Counted from the first letter of the stretch, positions 27,480 through 35,769 are shown. The stretch: DNA of 64,000 bases from Cytobacillus kochii (GCF_020171845.1 NZ_JAIVAM010000007.1:1-64000); one strand, 5' to 3'. Numbers and translations: made by a program. The notes: generated by a model not told the origin, from the sequence alone.

Positions 27480-28865
27480 TTAAATAAATAGTGAAATAGC
27501 AAAAGCTAATGCAAATACAGTAATCGTTTTTAATATTGTCAACACAAAGATATCTCCATATGATTGTCTATGTGTTAAACCTGTAATCGCTAATAATGTA
27601 ATAACAGCACCGTTATGAGGAAGGGTATCCATTCCACCAGAAGCCATAGAAGCAATTCGATGAAGTAATTCTGGCGAGATACCTAATGTTTGTGCCATCT
27701 GTAAATATTGTGCACCCATTACCTCTAATGCGATTGATAACCCACCTGAGGCAGACCCAGTTACCCCTGAGAGTACGTTCACAGCAATTGCTTCAGAGAC
27801 TAACGGATTATTGCTTGCATTAAACACCCAGTCTTGAATCGCTGTAAAACCCGGTAGCGTTTTCACAACATTACCGAAGCCAACTTCAGAAGCAGTATTA
27901 AAAATTGCTAGCAATGAACCCATAGCGGCTGTCGTTAACCCTGCTGCCAAACCTGTTTTAATTTTTCTCACATTCGTGAGCATTGCGACAATTATTCCGA
28001 TCGTTAATGCTGCAACGAGTGCCCATGTTGAAGTGACTGTACTTGGATCAGCAATATTGTATTGTTCAGAAAGCTGCGATGCATCATACCAGAATTTCGC
28101 AGACCAACTTGTGCGACTAAAAATAAAGTTTAATGCAATCACGACAACAAGTGGTAAGATTGCTAACCAAAAACTTGGTAACGTATTCGGGTCGACTTTT
28201 TCAGGCTCGTTTTTATGCCCTGTACCATAACCTTCGCCATTCGCAAGCGCTTTCCTTCTACGACGTTCTAACCAAATCATCCCGCCAGTGAAGATAATAA
28301 TTGCTCCTATGATACCTACAAGAGGTGCGGCATAAGCATCTGTTCCAAAATAATTCGTTGGTATAATATTTTGAATTTGTGGCGTACCAGGTAGTGCGTC
28401 CATTGTATACGTGAATGCTCCTAATGCAATAGCGCCTGGAATTAACCGTTTAGGAATATCAGCTTCTTTGAAGATAGCTGCAGCAAACGGATAAACAGCA
28501 AATGCGACGACAAATAGGGAAACGCCTCCATATGTTAACGCAGAACATGCAAGTACAACAGCTAAAATAGCATGTTTTGACCCTAGTGAGGATACAATTG
28601 TCCTTGCAATGGCTGCTGCTGCTCCTGTCATTTCCATCACTTTTCCGAAAATCGCACCTAGTAAGAAGATTGGGAAAAATGATTTGATATAATTAGCTGC
28701 ATTCGACATATACGTCTCTGTATAGCTTGGTAATAATAACCCGCCAGATATGACAACAGCTAATAACGTAACAATTGGGGCAATAATAATAACTGGATAA
28801 CCACGATAAGCTAAGAAAATTAAAAGTCCTAATGCTAGTATAATAGCAAAAATCTCAATAAACAA
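27480..28865 (-). CDS. GntP-family permease, likely 3-hydroxybutyrate/acetoacetate uptake
   Basis: 461-residue membrane protein of the GntP/gluconate permease family with about 12-14 membrane segments. Conserved glycine-rich loops such as YGGVSLFVVAFAVYPFAAAIF and SGVTGSASGGLSIALE are visible. The TTG start at 28865 has AAAGGGGG six bases upstream. It heads the operon with scoA-scoB, as does YxjC in B. subtilis, which supports 3-hydroxybutyrate or acetoacetate as substrate. Its 185-base leader carries a cre site and a sigma-54 promoter, so expression should need SigL and the adjacent activator and be repressed by good carbon sources. Confidence 0.88.
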   Translation of the reverse strand: MFIEIFAIILALGLLIFLAYRGYPVIIIAPIVTLLAVVISGGLLLPSYTETYMSNAANYIKSFFPIFLLGAIFGKVMEMTGAAAAIARTIVSSLGSKHAILAVVLACSALTYGGVSLFVVAFAVYPFAAAIFKEADIPKRLIPGAIALGAFTYTMDALPGTPQIQNIIPTNYFGTDAYAAPLVGIIGAIIIFTGGMIWLERRRRKALANGEGYGTGHKNEPEKVDPNTLPSFWLAILPLVVVIALNFIFSRTSWSAKFWYDASQLSEQYNIADPSTVTSTWALVAALTIGIIVAMLTNVRKIKTGLAAGLTTAAMGSLLAIFNTASEVGFGNVVKTLPGFTAIQDWVFNASNNPLVSEAIAVNVLSGVTGSASGGLSIALEVMGAQYLQMAQTLGISPELLHRIASMASGGMDTLPHNGAVITLLAITGLTHRQSYGDIFVLTILKTITVFALAFAISLFI

Positions 28866-28970
28866 TGAAATCCCCCTTTATTTTCGCTAACAAATCAAAC
28901 TGACTTCTCCCCAGAGTCGTCCGATTGTTGCTTTTCTCCCCCTTTGTAACTCCCTCTTACTTTCACCTGT

Positions 28971-28985
28971 AGAAAACGTTTTCAT
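28971..28985. promoter_or_regulatory. Catabolite-responsive element (cre) in the operon leader
   Basis: AGAAAACGTTTTCAT, or ATGAAAACGTTTTCT on the minus strand, fits the cre consensus WTGNAANCGNWNNCW at every fixed position. It lies between the sigma-54 promoter (29053) and the permease start (28865), so CcpA would act as a roadblock. Confidence 0.75.
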
Positions 28986-29052
28986 TTCCATATACATCTC
29001 CCCCAAAATTTCTCTTGGAGTCATACTGACAATAAACCGTCTGTCAAAACTA

Positions 29053-29068
29053 TGCAATGAATGTGCCA
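29053..29068 (-). promoter_or_regulatory. Sigma-54 (-24/-12) promoter of GntP-scoAB
   Basis: On the minus strand TGGCACATTCATTGCA matches the consensus TGGCAC-N5-TTGCW exactly. It lies about 185 bases upstream of the permease start and points toward it. A sigma-54 activator is encoded next door (29563-31248). Confidence 0.9.
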
Positions 29069-29123
29069 ACTTAAAAATTCCCTCTATTCTTATTCTTTTT
29101 TATATTCATTCTCATTTTTTCGC

Positions 29124-29169
29124 AAAAACCGTTCAGAAAAACTGTCACTTTTAAGACACTGCGGTTTTT
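29124..29169. promoter_or_regulatory. Candidate activator (UAS) site, AAAAACCG inverted repeat
   Basis: AAAAACCG at 29124-29131 and CGGTTTTT at 29162-29169 form an exact inverted pair starting 56 bases upstream of the -24 element, where enhancer-binding proteins usually bind. A related AAAACCGT...ACGATTTTTC pair lies upstream of the second sigma-54 promoter (32372-32404). Confidence 0.5.
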
Positions 29170-29293
29170 CTGTATGGATTTACGCACACTTTAAGAATAT
29201 CCACTCAGTTATTGTACGGATTACTTAACACATTTACGTAATATCGATTCATTTATCTTTTTCGTTTTTGTGAGATAGGGGGGGTACAGATAA

Positions 29294-29455
29294 TGTGGAT
29301 AAACGTTGATATCCACACTTCTCTTGGGATTTCTACTCTTTTTTGTGGACAAATCGTCATTTATTCCCCGCATTTCTTCTGGATTTTCCACTCTTTTGTG
29401 TGGGGAAACTCTAATTGCCACATTCCTTCGGGTTTTTCCAATCTTTTTGTGTGGA
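29294..29455. repeat. Degenerate ~51-bp tandem repeat (three-plus units)
   Basis: TGTGGxxAAA-type unit starts occur at 29294, 29344, 29399 and 29450, each unit ending in CTCTTTTTG or similar. Spacing is 50-55 bases. Units are more diverged than in the 23643 array but similar in length and T-rich style. A minus-strand frame stays open without a ribosome binding site. Probably non-coding. It fills the gap between the GntP promoter region and the activator gene terminator. Confidence 0.65.
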
Positions 29456-29502
29456 TAATTAACAATCATCATCTTGTGTTTGACCGTTTGGGGTATCATA
29501 CA

Positions 29503-29546
29503 CAAAAAAAATCCTACCAAACACGATACAAGTATTTGGTAGGATC
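29503..29546 (-). terminator. Terminator of the sigma-54 activator gene
   Basis: ATCCTACCAAA (29511-29521) and TTTGGTAGGAT (29535-29545) make an 11-base-pair stem followed, on the minus strand, by eight T. Confidence 0.9.
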
Positions 29547-29562
29547 CCGTTCTAAACCTTAC

Positions 29563-31248
29563 TTACTCTTCTAGCAAATGATATTTGTTCATTTTTTCAT
29601 ACAATGTCGTACGGCTAATGCCGAGACGTTTGGCTGCTTCTGTTTTCTTTCCACCAACTGCTGTTAGACATTGAAAAATGGTCTGTTTTTCTGTTTCTTC
29701 CATGACTTCTGCTAAGGTACGTGTAGGTACTACTGTTTCTTGTAATTTAATATTTGCTGACAAGTGCTTCGGTTCAATAAAACAATTAAGATCAACCATA
29801 TTCATCGCGCGCTCGATTACATTTTCAAGTTCTCGAATATTGCCTGGCCAATGGTAGTTTTTCAAGATATGGAGCGCCTTTTCGTCAATCCCCTTGACTG
29901 GTTTTGCCATCATTGTTGCGTATTTTTCTGTAAAATAATGAGACAGTCGTGAAACATCTTCTTTTCTATCTTTCAAAGAAGGGATGGTTATTTCCATCAC
30001 CTTTAGGCGATAGTAAAGATCCAATCGGAATTCTCCTTTATCAACCATATCCTCTAGATTACGGTTAGTTGCTGCAATAATACGAACATCAATGGCTTTA
30101 CTATTAGTTGAACCGACTCGTTCCACTTCTTTTTCTTGTAACACGCGCAATAACTTCACTTGCATATGAATGGGCAGTTCACCTATTTCATCTAAAAAAA
30201 TCGTGCCTCCATCTGCTGTTTCAAACTTTCCTGCTTTGCCGCCTTTTCTTGCACCTGTAAACGCTCCTTCTTCATAGCCAAATAGTTCGGATTCAATTAA
30301 TTCAGCTGGGATAGCAGCACAATTTACTTTCACAAACAGCCCCATTCCCCTACTGCTTGCCTGATGAATCGCATGTGCAAATAACTCCTTGCCTGTCCCG
30401 CTCTCACCTAAGAGCAACACATTAGAGTCATTTTCGGCCACTTTGACTGCTTGGGCTTTTACTTGTTTAAAAGCAGGCGATTCACCAATTAAATGATGAA
30501 AAGAGTATGATGCTTTATTACTTTCTCTAAAATCACCTTTATATTTCTTCAACTCTTTTTCCAATGAGTGTAATCGTTTAAATAAGGCGGAAAACTGACC
30601 AACATTTTTAAATAGGAGCTTTCCAACCGCACCTACTACTTTTCCATTTTTAAAAATAGGCGAACGAGTAGCAATCATATAGCCGCCATTTACTTTCTGT
30701 AAGGAAGCTGCTTCTTGCTTACCAGTTTTTACAACGATATGCATTCTCGTATTTTCGATCACTTCTGTAACATGCTTACCTATTGAGCTTTTCTGATCGA
30801 CCTTCAAAAACTCCGCATATGCTTGTGTCAACAGAACGACATAGCCTTTTGCATCGACAAGCACTAAGCCGTCATAAGCATATTCGAGAATGTCTTCTAT
30901 TAACATCTCATTCTCTTGCTGTCCTTGGCCGGTAGGTAGCAAATCTGCAGTCGCTTCATTTGACAGTGCACAAAGATACATATAAGCAGCACCATTTATA
31001 CCTTCTAACCGTTCACCCTTAATTAATAGCTCTTTTTTATTTATTTTCATCTTCACGATTGTACTGAGAAGGAAATCTTGTTGGAGAAGATGAGTCATTT
31101 CGTTTTCATCGCCATCCATCATCCACAACAATCTTTGATTACAAAACAGTATCTCCTTTTGATGATTAAGTATCATCACCCCTAACGGCAGCTCATCTAT
31201 GATTTTGTTAAATAACTGTTCATTCCTGATGGCATGACTGTTTTGCAT
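29563..31248 (-). CDS. Sigma-54-dependent transcriptional activator with PAS domains
   Basis: 561-residue bacterial enhancer-binding protein. PAS-like sensor regions lie at about residues 10-80 and 115-220. The AAA+ domain (about 250-485) has Walker A GESGTGKE, the sigma-54-contact motif GAFTGA, Walker B GGTIFLDEIGE and the arginine-finger region. A Fis-type helix-turn-helix closes the protein (KKTEAAKRLGISRTTLYEKM). All motifs needed for activating SigL-RNA polymerase are intact. AAGGAGAGATCTAAG precedes the ATG. It lies between two units that carry -24/-12 promoters (29053 and 32342), and no other sigma-54 promoter was noticed in the window, so it very likely activates both. Confidence 0.92.
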   Translation of the reverse strand: MQNSHAIRNEQLFNKIIDELPLGVMILNHQKEILFCNQRLLWMMDGDENEMTHLLQQDFLLSTIVKMKINKKELLIKGERLEGINGAAYMYLCALSNEATADLLPTGQGQQENEMLIEDILEYAYDGLVLVDAKGYVVLLTQAYAEFLKVDQKSSIGKHVTEVIENTRMHIVVKTGKQEAASLQKVNGGYMIATRSPIFKNGKVVGAVGKLLFKNVGQFSALFKRLHSLEKELKKYKGDFRESNKASYSFHHLIGESPAFKQVKAQAVKVAENDSNVLLLGESGTGKELFAHAIHQASSRGMGLFVKVNCAAIPAELIESELFGYEEGAFTGARKGGKAGKFETADGGTIFLDEIGELPIHMQVKLLRVLQEKEVERVGSTNSKAIDVRIIAATNRNLEDMVDKGEFRLDLYYRLKVMEITIPSLKDRKEDVSRLSHYFTEKYATMMAKPVKGIDEKALHILKNYHWPGNIRELENVIERAMNMVDLNCFIEPKHLSANIKLQETVVPTRTLAEVMEETEKQTIFQCLTAVGGKKTEAAKRLGISRTTLYEKMNKYHLLEE

Positions 31249-31331
31249 CTTAGATCTCTCCTTACACTCGACTTTTTACAATCTGATAATTTTCATTATT
31301 ATATCATAGCCAGGCAAATGAATATTTTTAA

Positions 31332-31370
31332 TCACATAAAAGGTGTAGAACTTTTTATCGTTCTACACCT
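31332..31370 (-). terminator. Terminator of the 3-hydroxyacyl-CoA dehydrogenase gene
   Basis: AGGTGTAGAAC (31341-31351) pairs with GTTCTACACCT (31360-31370); TTTATG follows on the minus strand, next to the stop codon at 31376. Confidence 0.8.
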
Positions 31371-31375
31371 ACGCA

Positions 31376-32305
31376 TTATTTTTTCATTTTTGCTAAGCGA
31401 ATAAAGGAACGGTCTCTTTCTAATAGTTTATTAGAGACCATCTCTCCTTCATATTGGAAAATCCCTTCACCTGTCTTTACACCAAGCTTCTTCTCGGATA
31501 CTAAGTCAGAGATGATTGCTGGCGCTTCCTTTGTGTCATTTAATTCTGGAGCAACGTTATTAAATACTCTTTCCCAAGTATCCAATCCCCCGAAGTCAGC
31601 AATTTCAATCGGCCCTGTAAATGCCCAGCGGAACCCTGGCCCTGCGGTAATAGCCGTATCTATATCTTCAGCTGTTGCCACACCTTCAGCCAATAATGAA
31701 AAAGCTTCTCTCATTAAGGCTGTTTGTAATCGATTAGCAATAAAGCCAGACTTTTCTTTTTGTAAAATAACAGGTGCTTTGCCGATTTCTTTCATGATGT
31801 TTCTCACTTCTTCAACAATTGAATCAGAAGTCTGTTCATGTTTAATAATTTCTACTAACGGAACTAAATGTGCTGGGTTAAAGAAATGCGTGATCACCAT
31901 TTGATTAGCAAACGTGCACTTCTCCATTAATCTCGTAATTGGAAAAGTCGATGTATTTGAGGCAACGATCGCTGTTGGTTGCTTCAATTCTTCCAACTGT
32001 TTATATAAATCCCACTTCCATTCAATCACTTCTGGTATTGCTTCAATAATTAAATCTGCTTCCTGAACTGCTTGAGATAATTCAGTGACATATCCAATGG
32101 CATTCAAGCTTGTATCCGCTTCCTTTTCTGATAACACTTTCTCTTCAACAAGTAATGCTACATCTGCAGCTACTCTTTTTTCTGCTTTATGTAATAATTC
32201 ATCGTTTAAATCATTCAGTATTACGTCGTAACCTTTAGTTGCAAACGATATCGCAATACCTGTCCCCATTACACCTGAACCAATCACAGTAATATTTCTT
32301 ATCAT
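31376..32305 (-). CDS. 3-hydroxyacyl-CoA dehydrogenase (3-hydroxybutyryl-CoA dehydrogenase-like)
   Basis: 309-residue NAD-dependent dehydrogenase converting L-3-hydroxyacyl-CoA to 3-oxoacyl-CoA. The N-terminal Rossmann motif VIGSGVMGTGIAISFA is at residues 6-21; ASNTSTFPITRL and THFFNPAHLVPLVEII supply the catalytic Ser and His positions; the C-terminal helical domain contains EKSGFIANRLQTALMREA and GPIEIADFGGLD. The last block is somewhat like lambda-crystallin-type relatives, so the acyl substrate is not certain. AAAGGAGG precedes the ATG. It has its own sigma-54 promoter and belongs with the butyrate/acetoacetate cluster. Confidence 0.85.
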   Translation of the reverse strand: MIRNITVIGSGVMGTGIAISFATKGYDVILNDLNDELLHKAEKRVAADVALLVEEKVLSEKEADTSLNAIGYVTELSQAVQEADLIIEAIPEVIEWKWDLYKQLEELKQPTAIVASNTSTFPITRLMEKCTFANQMVITHFFNPAHLVPLVEIIKHEQTSDSIVEEVRNIMKEIGKAPVILQKEKSGFIANRLQTALMREAFSLLAEGVATAEDIDTAITAGPGFRWAFTGPIEIADFGGLDTWERVFNNVAPELNDTKEAPAIISDLVSEKKLGVKTGEGIFQYEGEMVSNKLLERDRSFIRLAKMKK

Positions 32306-32341
32306 CGTTGTAACCTCCTTTAACTTTTCAAAAATTAAAAA

Positions 32342-32357
32342 TGCAATTACTGTGCCA
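32342..32357 (-). promoter_or_regulatory. Sigma-54 (-24/-12) promoter of the dehydrogenase gene
   Basis: TGGCACAGTAATTGCA on the minus strand, an exact match to TGGCAC-N5-TTGCW, with its -12 element 37 bases upstream of the ATG at 32305. Confidence 0.9.
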
Positions 32358-32371
32358 AAAATAAAATAATT

Positions 32372-32404
32372 GCGAAAACCGTGAATCTATGTTACGATTT
32401 TTCC
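32372..32404. promoter_or_regulatory. Candidate activator (UAS) site of the second sigma-54 promoter
   Basis: GAAAACCGT (32374-32382) and ACGATTTTTC (32394-32403) form an imperfect inverted repeat with the same AAAACCG core as at 29124-29169. It begins only 15 bases from the -24 element, closer than usual, so it could also serve the divergent gene at 32491. Confidence 0.45.
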
Positions 32405-32490
32405 AGTTTTAACTCCCCAACTCCCTATTACTGACTTTACACATCTTCATACTGAAATAAGCCACTAGATTGATATGGAGGAATGTCAAA

Positions 32491-33267
32491 ATGGTATCTA
32501 ATAAAGTGGCAATTATAACAGGTTCAGCACGAGGCATTGGTTATGAGATTGGCAAAATTTTTGCCGAAAACGGAGCCAAGGTCGTTCTTTCCGATATTAA
32601 TGAAGAGGAAGTCAAAAAATCTGCGCAATCCCTTCAAGAAAAAGGGCTAGAAGTGTTTGGCCTGAAAGCTGATGTAACAAAAGAGGAAGACATTATCAGC
32701 TTGATTGAAGAAACACAGAAAACACATGGAAGAATCGATATCTTTATTAATAATGCCGGTTTGCAACATGTGGCACCCATTGAAGATTTCCCTACTGAGA
32801 AATTTGAGCTGATGATTAAAATCATGCTTACAGCACCATTTATTTCACTCAAACACGTATTACCAATTATGAAAGAACAACAATTTGGTCGTATCTTAAA
32901 TATTGCATCCATTAACGGATTAATTGGATTTGCCAACAAAGCAGCCTACAATAGTGCGAAACATGGTGTAATCGGCTTAACAAAAGTGGCCGCACTAGAG
33001 TCCGCAGCAGATGGCATTACAGTCAATGCCCTTTGCCCTGGTTATGTTGACACACCACTTGTGCAAAACCAATTACAAGACCTAGCATCAACAAGAAATG
33101 TGCCATTAGAAAATGTCCTTGAAGAAGTCATCTATCCACTCGTTCCACAAAAGCGCTTACTACAAGTAAAAGAAATTGCTGACTATGCCATGTTCCTAGC
33201 CAGTGATTTAGCTGGAGGCGTAACTGGCCAGGCGATTGTGATGGATGGTGGGTATACGGCGCAATAA
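32491..33267 (+). CDS. 3-hydroxybutyrate dehydrogenase (SDR family)
   Basis: 258-residue classical short-chain dehydrogenase, D-3-hydroxybutyrate to acetoacetate with NAD. Cofactor motif TGSARGIG is near residue 11, NNAG near 88, and the Ser-Tyr-Lys triad appears as IASINGL...AAYNSAKHG (about residues 140-160). The block NNAGLQHVAPIEDFP is characteristic of 3-hydroxybutyrate dehydrogenases such as YxjF/BdhA. ATG at 32491 follows GGAGGAATGTCAAA. Divergent from the acyl-CoA dehydrogenase gene; its product acetoacetate is the ScoAB substrate. I found no sigma-54 promoter for it. Confidence 0.9.
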   Translation: MVSNKVAIITGSARGIGYEIGKIFAENGAKVVLSDINEEEVKKSAQSLQEKGLEVFGLKADVTKEEDIISLIEETQKTHGRIDIFINNAGLQHVAPIEDFPTEKFELMIKIMLTAPFISLKHVLPIMKEQQFGRILNIASINGLIGFANKAAYNSAKHGVIGLTKVAALESAADGITVNALCPGYVDTPLVQNQLQDLASTRNVPLENVLEEVIYPLVPQKRLLQVKEIADYAMFLASDLAGGVTGQAIVMDGGYTAQ

Positions 33268-33297
33268 GTGACAAAAAGAGAAAACTAGCATCAAACT

Positions 33298-33331
33298 AAA
33301 AGAAGTGCTGTTCCTTAACAGTACTTCTTTT
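33298..33331. terminator. Bidirectional terminator
   Basis: AAAAGAAGTGCTGT and ACAGTACTTCTTTT, a 14-base-pair stem with one mismatch, lies between the convergent 3-hydroxybutyrate dehydrogenase and small membrane-protein genes. Confidence 0.85.
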
Positions 33332-33339
33332 GATTATAT

Positions 33340-33627
33340 TTACATCATTTTGAGTACTTTTTGTAAGCAACTTACTATCACGGCGATAAATAATACTATC
33401 CCACTATTAACAAGCAACATATAGCCTATTTGCAGACCATAAAAAACGGTAAACGGATCGCGGATTATAGAGATAGCTATTAAACTCCCCATACCACCAA
33501 ATACAGGGGCAAATGCTAGAATAATGAGTGCTCCCTTGTATACACTTCTTTTTTTAAAAACTACAAATGCCCCTGCTATATTGGCAATGGCAATAAAAAC
33601 AATCATCAAAATTGAAAGAATCACCAT
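33340..33627 (-). CDS. Small membrane protein of unknown function
   Basis: 95 residues with three predicted membrane segments (MVILSILMIVFIAIANIAGA, ALIILAFAPVFGGMGSLIAI, and YMLLVNSGIVLFIAVIVSCL). A strong AAGGAGG lies five bases before the ATG at 33627, so it is surely translated. It is 22 bases downstream of the hydrolase gene and probably co-transcribed with it. No family recognised. Confidence 0.7.
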   Translation of the reverse strand: MVILSILMIVFIAIANIAGAFVVFKKRSVYKGALIILAFAPVFGGMGSLIAISIIRDPFTVFYGLQIGYMLLVNSGIVLFIAVIVSCLQKVLKMM

Positions 33628-33649
33628 TTATCCTCCTTAGTCAAATCGC

Positions 33650-34300
33650 TTATTTTAAATCCGCATTCGCTAAGAAAGTATCCACTTCCTCTGCAAACTG
33701 TTGCGGCATTTGTGTATTCAGTTCATGGCTACCATTATTTATGATTTGTAATTGCGCATGAGGAATCAATTCTGCCAATTCTTTTGCAGTAGGCATATTT
33801 ATACGGTCTTTAGAACCAGCCAATACTAAGGTAGGAATATTGATTTGATGTAATGAATGAGATAAATCATAACTTTCCATTGATTGGTAAAGGGGAATGA
33901 TGGTTGATTTTTCTATCCCTTGCTTCCTCCATACTTTTGCTGGTATGAGCTTAAATATATATTTTTGCAACTGAAATATGCTTTTAATCTTCCATCCATT
34001 TACTAAGGAGTATGGCGTTCCCGATAATACCATACCTTTTAAATGAGGGTTTGTGATAAGGGATTGTTGTAATGCAAAACATCCTCCTAATGATAGTCCA
34101 ATGATGATAAACGGGCCATCTATTGTATGAAGCACATTAGTTAAAGATTTAGATAACTGATTGAAAGTAATAGTTTCAGATGTTTTCACTAATTCATCTA
34201 TAGAGATGAGCCTAGCATCGTATCCGTCCCCCATAAACTTCTTAACCTTTATCCAGCTATCATTGGTCTGGCCTAATCCATGCAAAAAAACTAGTTTCAT
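33650..34300 (-). CDS. Alpha/beta-fold hydrolase
   Basis: 216-residue alpha/beta hydrolase. The oxyanion-hole motif LHGLGQ is at residues 6-11, the nucleophile elbow IIGLSLGGCFAL (Ser near residue 70), an acid in LVLAGSKDRINMP near 160, and the catalytic His in NNGSHELN near 188. All triad elements are present. The Shine-Dalgarno before the ATG is weak. Substrate cannot be inferred; the small membrane protein gene follows it. Confidence 0.82.
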   Translation of the reverse strand: MKLVFLHGLGQTNDSWIKVKKFMGDGYDARLISIDELVKTSETITFNQLSKSLTNVLHTIDGPFIIIGLSLGGCFALQQSLITNPHLKGMVLSGTPYSLVNGWKIKSIFQLQKYIFKLIPAKVWRKQGIEKSTIIPLYQSMESYDLSHSLHQINIPTLVLAGSKDRINMPTAKELAELIPHAQLQIINNGSHELNTQMPQQFAEEVDTFLANADLK

Positions 34301-34376
34301 CCGTTTCTCACCACCGATTTTTAATTATGCCCTGTAGCTTAGTTACTTTGTTTAGTTGATTACCTCGAGCTAAATT

Positions 34377-34670
34377 TCACCAACTCTTTTTTCTTCTTAT
34401 ATACCGCGCATATCTCAGAGTTTTCATGCTCATTGTTACCGCTACAACGGAACGTCCCCATTGTCGATTCCTTGTTTCAACTTCTGCTGAAACTTTAGCA
34501 TCATGATAAAAATCACTGATTACTTTCTCAATATATTCCTTCGTGTATCATTCCTTATAGGTCACCCGGTATCCATCCGAACACACCTTAATCATCCCAT
34601 TAACATGGGTTGGATTAGCTTGAATGATTATCCACAAATATGTATACCTATCCCCACTCAAAAGAATCAT
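34377..34670 (-). pseudogene. Broken small gene of unknown function
   Basis: On the minus strand a frame from ATG 34670 reads ...IIIQANPTHVNGMIKV CSDGYRVTYKE, hits TGA near 34555, then continues in the same frame as YTKEYIEKVISDFYHDAK and ends at a TGA at 34377 (...TLRYARYIRRKKSW). The smooth continuation across the stop suggests a once-intact protein of about 97 residues disabled by a nonsense mutation. Basic C-terminus. No family recognised, and no ribosome binding site is evident. This is the main content of the 480-base gap between 34300 and 34780. Confidence 0.4.
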
Positions 34671-34732
34671 AATTTTCAATAAATATTTTACCATAGAAAT
34701 AAGGGACTGTAGGTAAAAGCTTTTTATGATCT

Positions 34733-34770
34733 ACAAAAAAACCTATTGTCTAATTTTCTGACAATAGGTT
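34733..34770 (-). terminator. Terminator of the molybdate regulator gene
   Basis: AACCTATTGTC (34740-34750) and GACAATAGGTT (34760-34770) form an 11-base-pair stem; on the minus strand it is followed by seven T. Confidence 0.9.
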
Positions 34771-34779
34771 CTTCTTCAC

Positions 34780-35703
34780 TTATGATTCATAAATAACTTC
34801 TCCACATTTGCTTAAATCATAGCCGTATAGCTGTTCGATTTCCTTTTTATAACTTGGGGAATTAACCGTTTCTTTCAACAATTGTACAAGTTCTTGATTT
34901 TCTTTAAGAATGATAAGGTCATACTGCTCAGATATTAATGGAATAAAGTCAACATTGACCATTTTTGTTACATTTTCAATACCTATACCAATATCCGCCT
35001 GACCACTCGCGACAGCTGAAGCCACTGAGTAATGGCTTGTTAACACATGATCATACCCATTAAGCTTGCTCGCATTGAATCCATGAACTCTAAGTTGTTC
35101 ATCCAATAACACTCTTGCGCCAGAGCCAACTTCCCTATTCATGATGGTAACATCCGCACGTCCAAGATCTGCCCATCCTTGAATATGCAGAGGGTTTCCT
35201 TTTTGTACGTAAATACCCGCCGTACGGTAAACAAGATTCAGCTGAATAAACGGTTGACTGACAAGAATTTTCTTCACATAAGATGTATTATATTCTCCTG
35301 TATCACCATCAAACAAATGACAACTAACGACATTACATTCTCCACGATACATCGAAAATAAACTATTCAAGCTACCACTATATAGCCTTAATGGCGGTTG
35401 TCCTTTTTCATTTTCTATATGCTTAGCTAGTATATCTAAAACAATATCTTGTCCACTTATAATCACATGACCATCATCAATTGAATGAACTTTCTCTTTT
35501 ACTTCTTTCACAGCTTTATTCTTGGTGATACCCGTTTTGCTCTTGGATTTGTAACGCTCCAAGTCGACGGCATCAATTCTCATTTGCCTCCCTACACGAT
35601 AAGCAGGAAGTTGATCCTTTTTAATAAGATCATATACTGTTAACTTTGAAACCTTTAATAATTGTGAAACTTCTTCTATTGTATAAGATGCATCGTTCGT
35701 CAA
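34780..35703 (-). CDS. Molybdate-responsive one-component regulator (HTH plus periplasmic-binding-like domain)
   Basis: About 307 residues. An excisionase/MerR-type helix-turn-helix (YTIEEVSQLLKVSKLTVYDLIKKDQLPAYRVG, shown here in part) occupies residues ~5-50; residues ~85-300 form a PBP-like domain of the molybdate-regulator type, with blocks DVTIMNREVGSGARVLLDEQ and ASAVASGQADIGIGIE. TTG at 35703 is chosen because GGAGGTGA lies five bases upstream; the GTG at 35712 overlaps that site. Divergent from the modCAB genes, so it is the likely sensor and regulator of molybdate uptake. Ligand (molybdate, or a Moco precursor) is inferred from context. Confidence 0.85.
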   Translation of the reverse strand: MTNDASYTIEEVSQLLKVSKLTVYDLIKKDQLPAYRVGRQMRIDAVDLERYKSKSKTGITKNKAVKEVKEKVHSIDDGHVIISGQDIVLDILAKHIENEKGQPPLRLYSGSLNSLFSMYRGECNVVSCHLFDGDTGEYNTSYVKKILVSQPFIQLNLVYRTAGIYVQKGNPLHIQGWADLGRADVTIMNREVGSGARVLLDEQLRVHGFNASKLNGYDHVLTSHYSVASAVASGQADIGIGIENVTKMVNVDFIPLISEQYDLIILKENQELVQLLKETVNSPSYKKEIEQLYGYDLSKCGEVIYES

Positions 35704-35769
35704 AAGTATCACCTCCAGGATATTTCAAAAAGGATTCGTTTTTTGTTTATGTTTTTATTATAATTAACA

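Noticed and set aside
28887..29069. Minus-strand 60-codon frame upstream of the GntP-family permease
   Set aside because: It covers the cre site and the sigma-54 promoter and has no resemblance to a protein; treated as leader.
29221..29520. Minus-strand frame of ~100 residues
   Set aside because: It lies across the degenerate TGTGG repeat tract and the activator terminator, with no translation signal.
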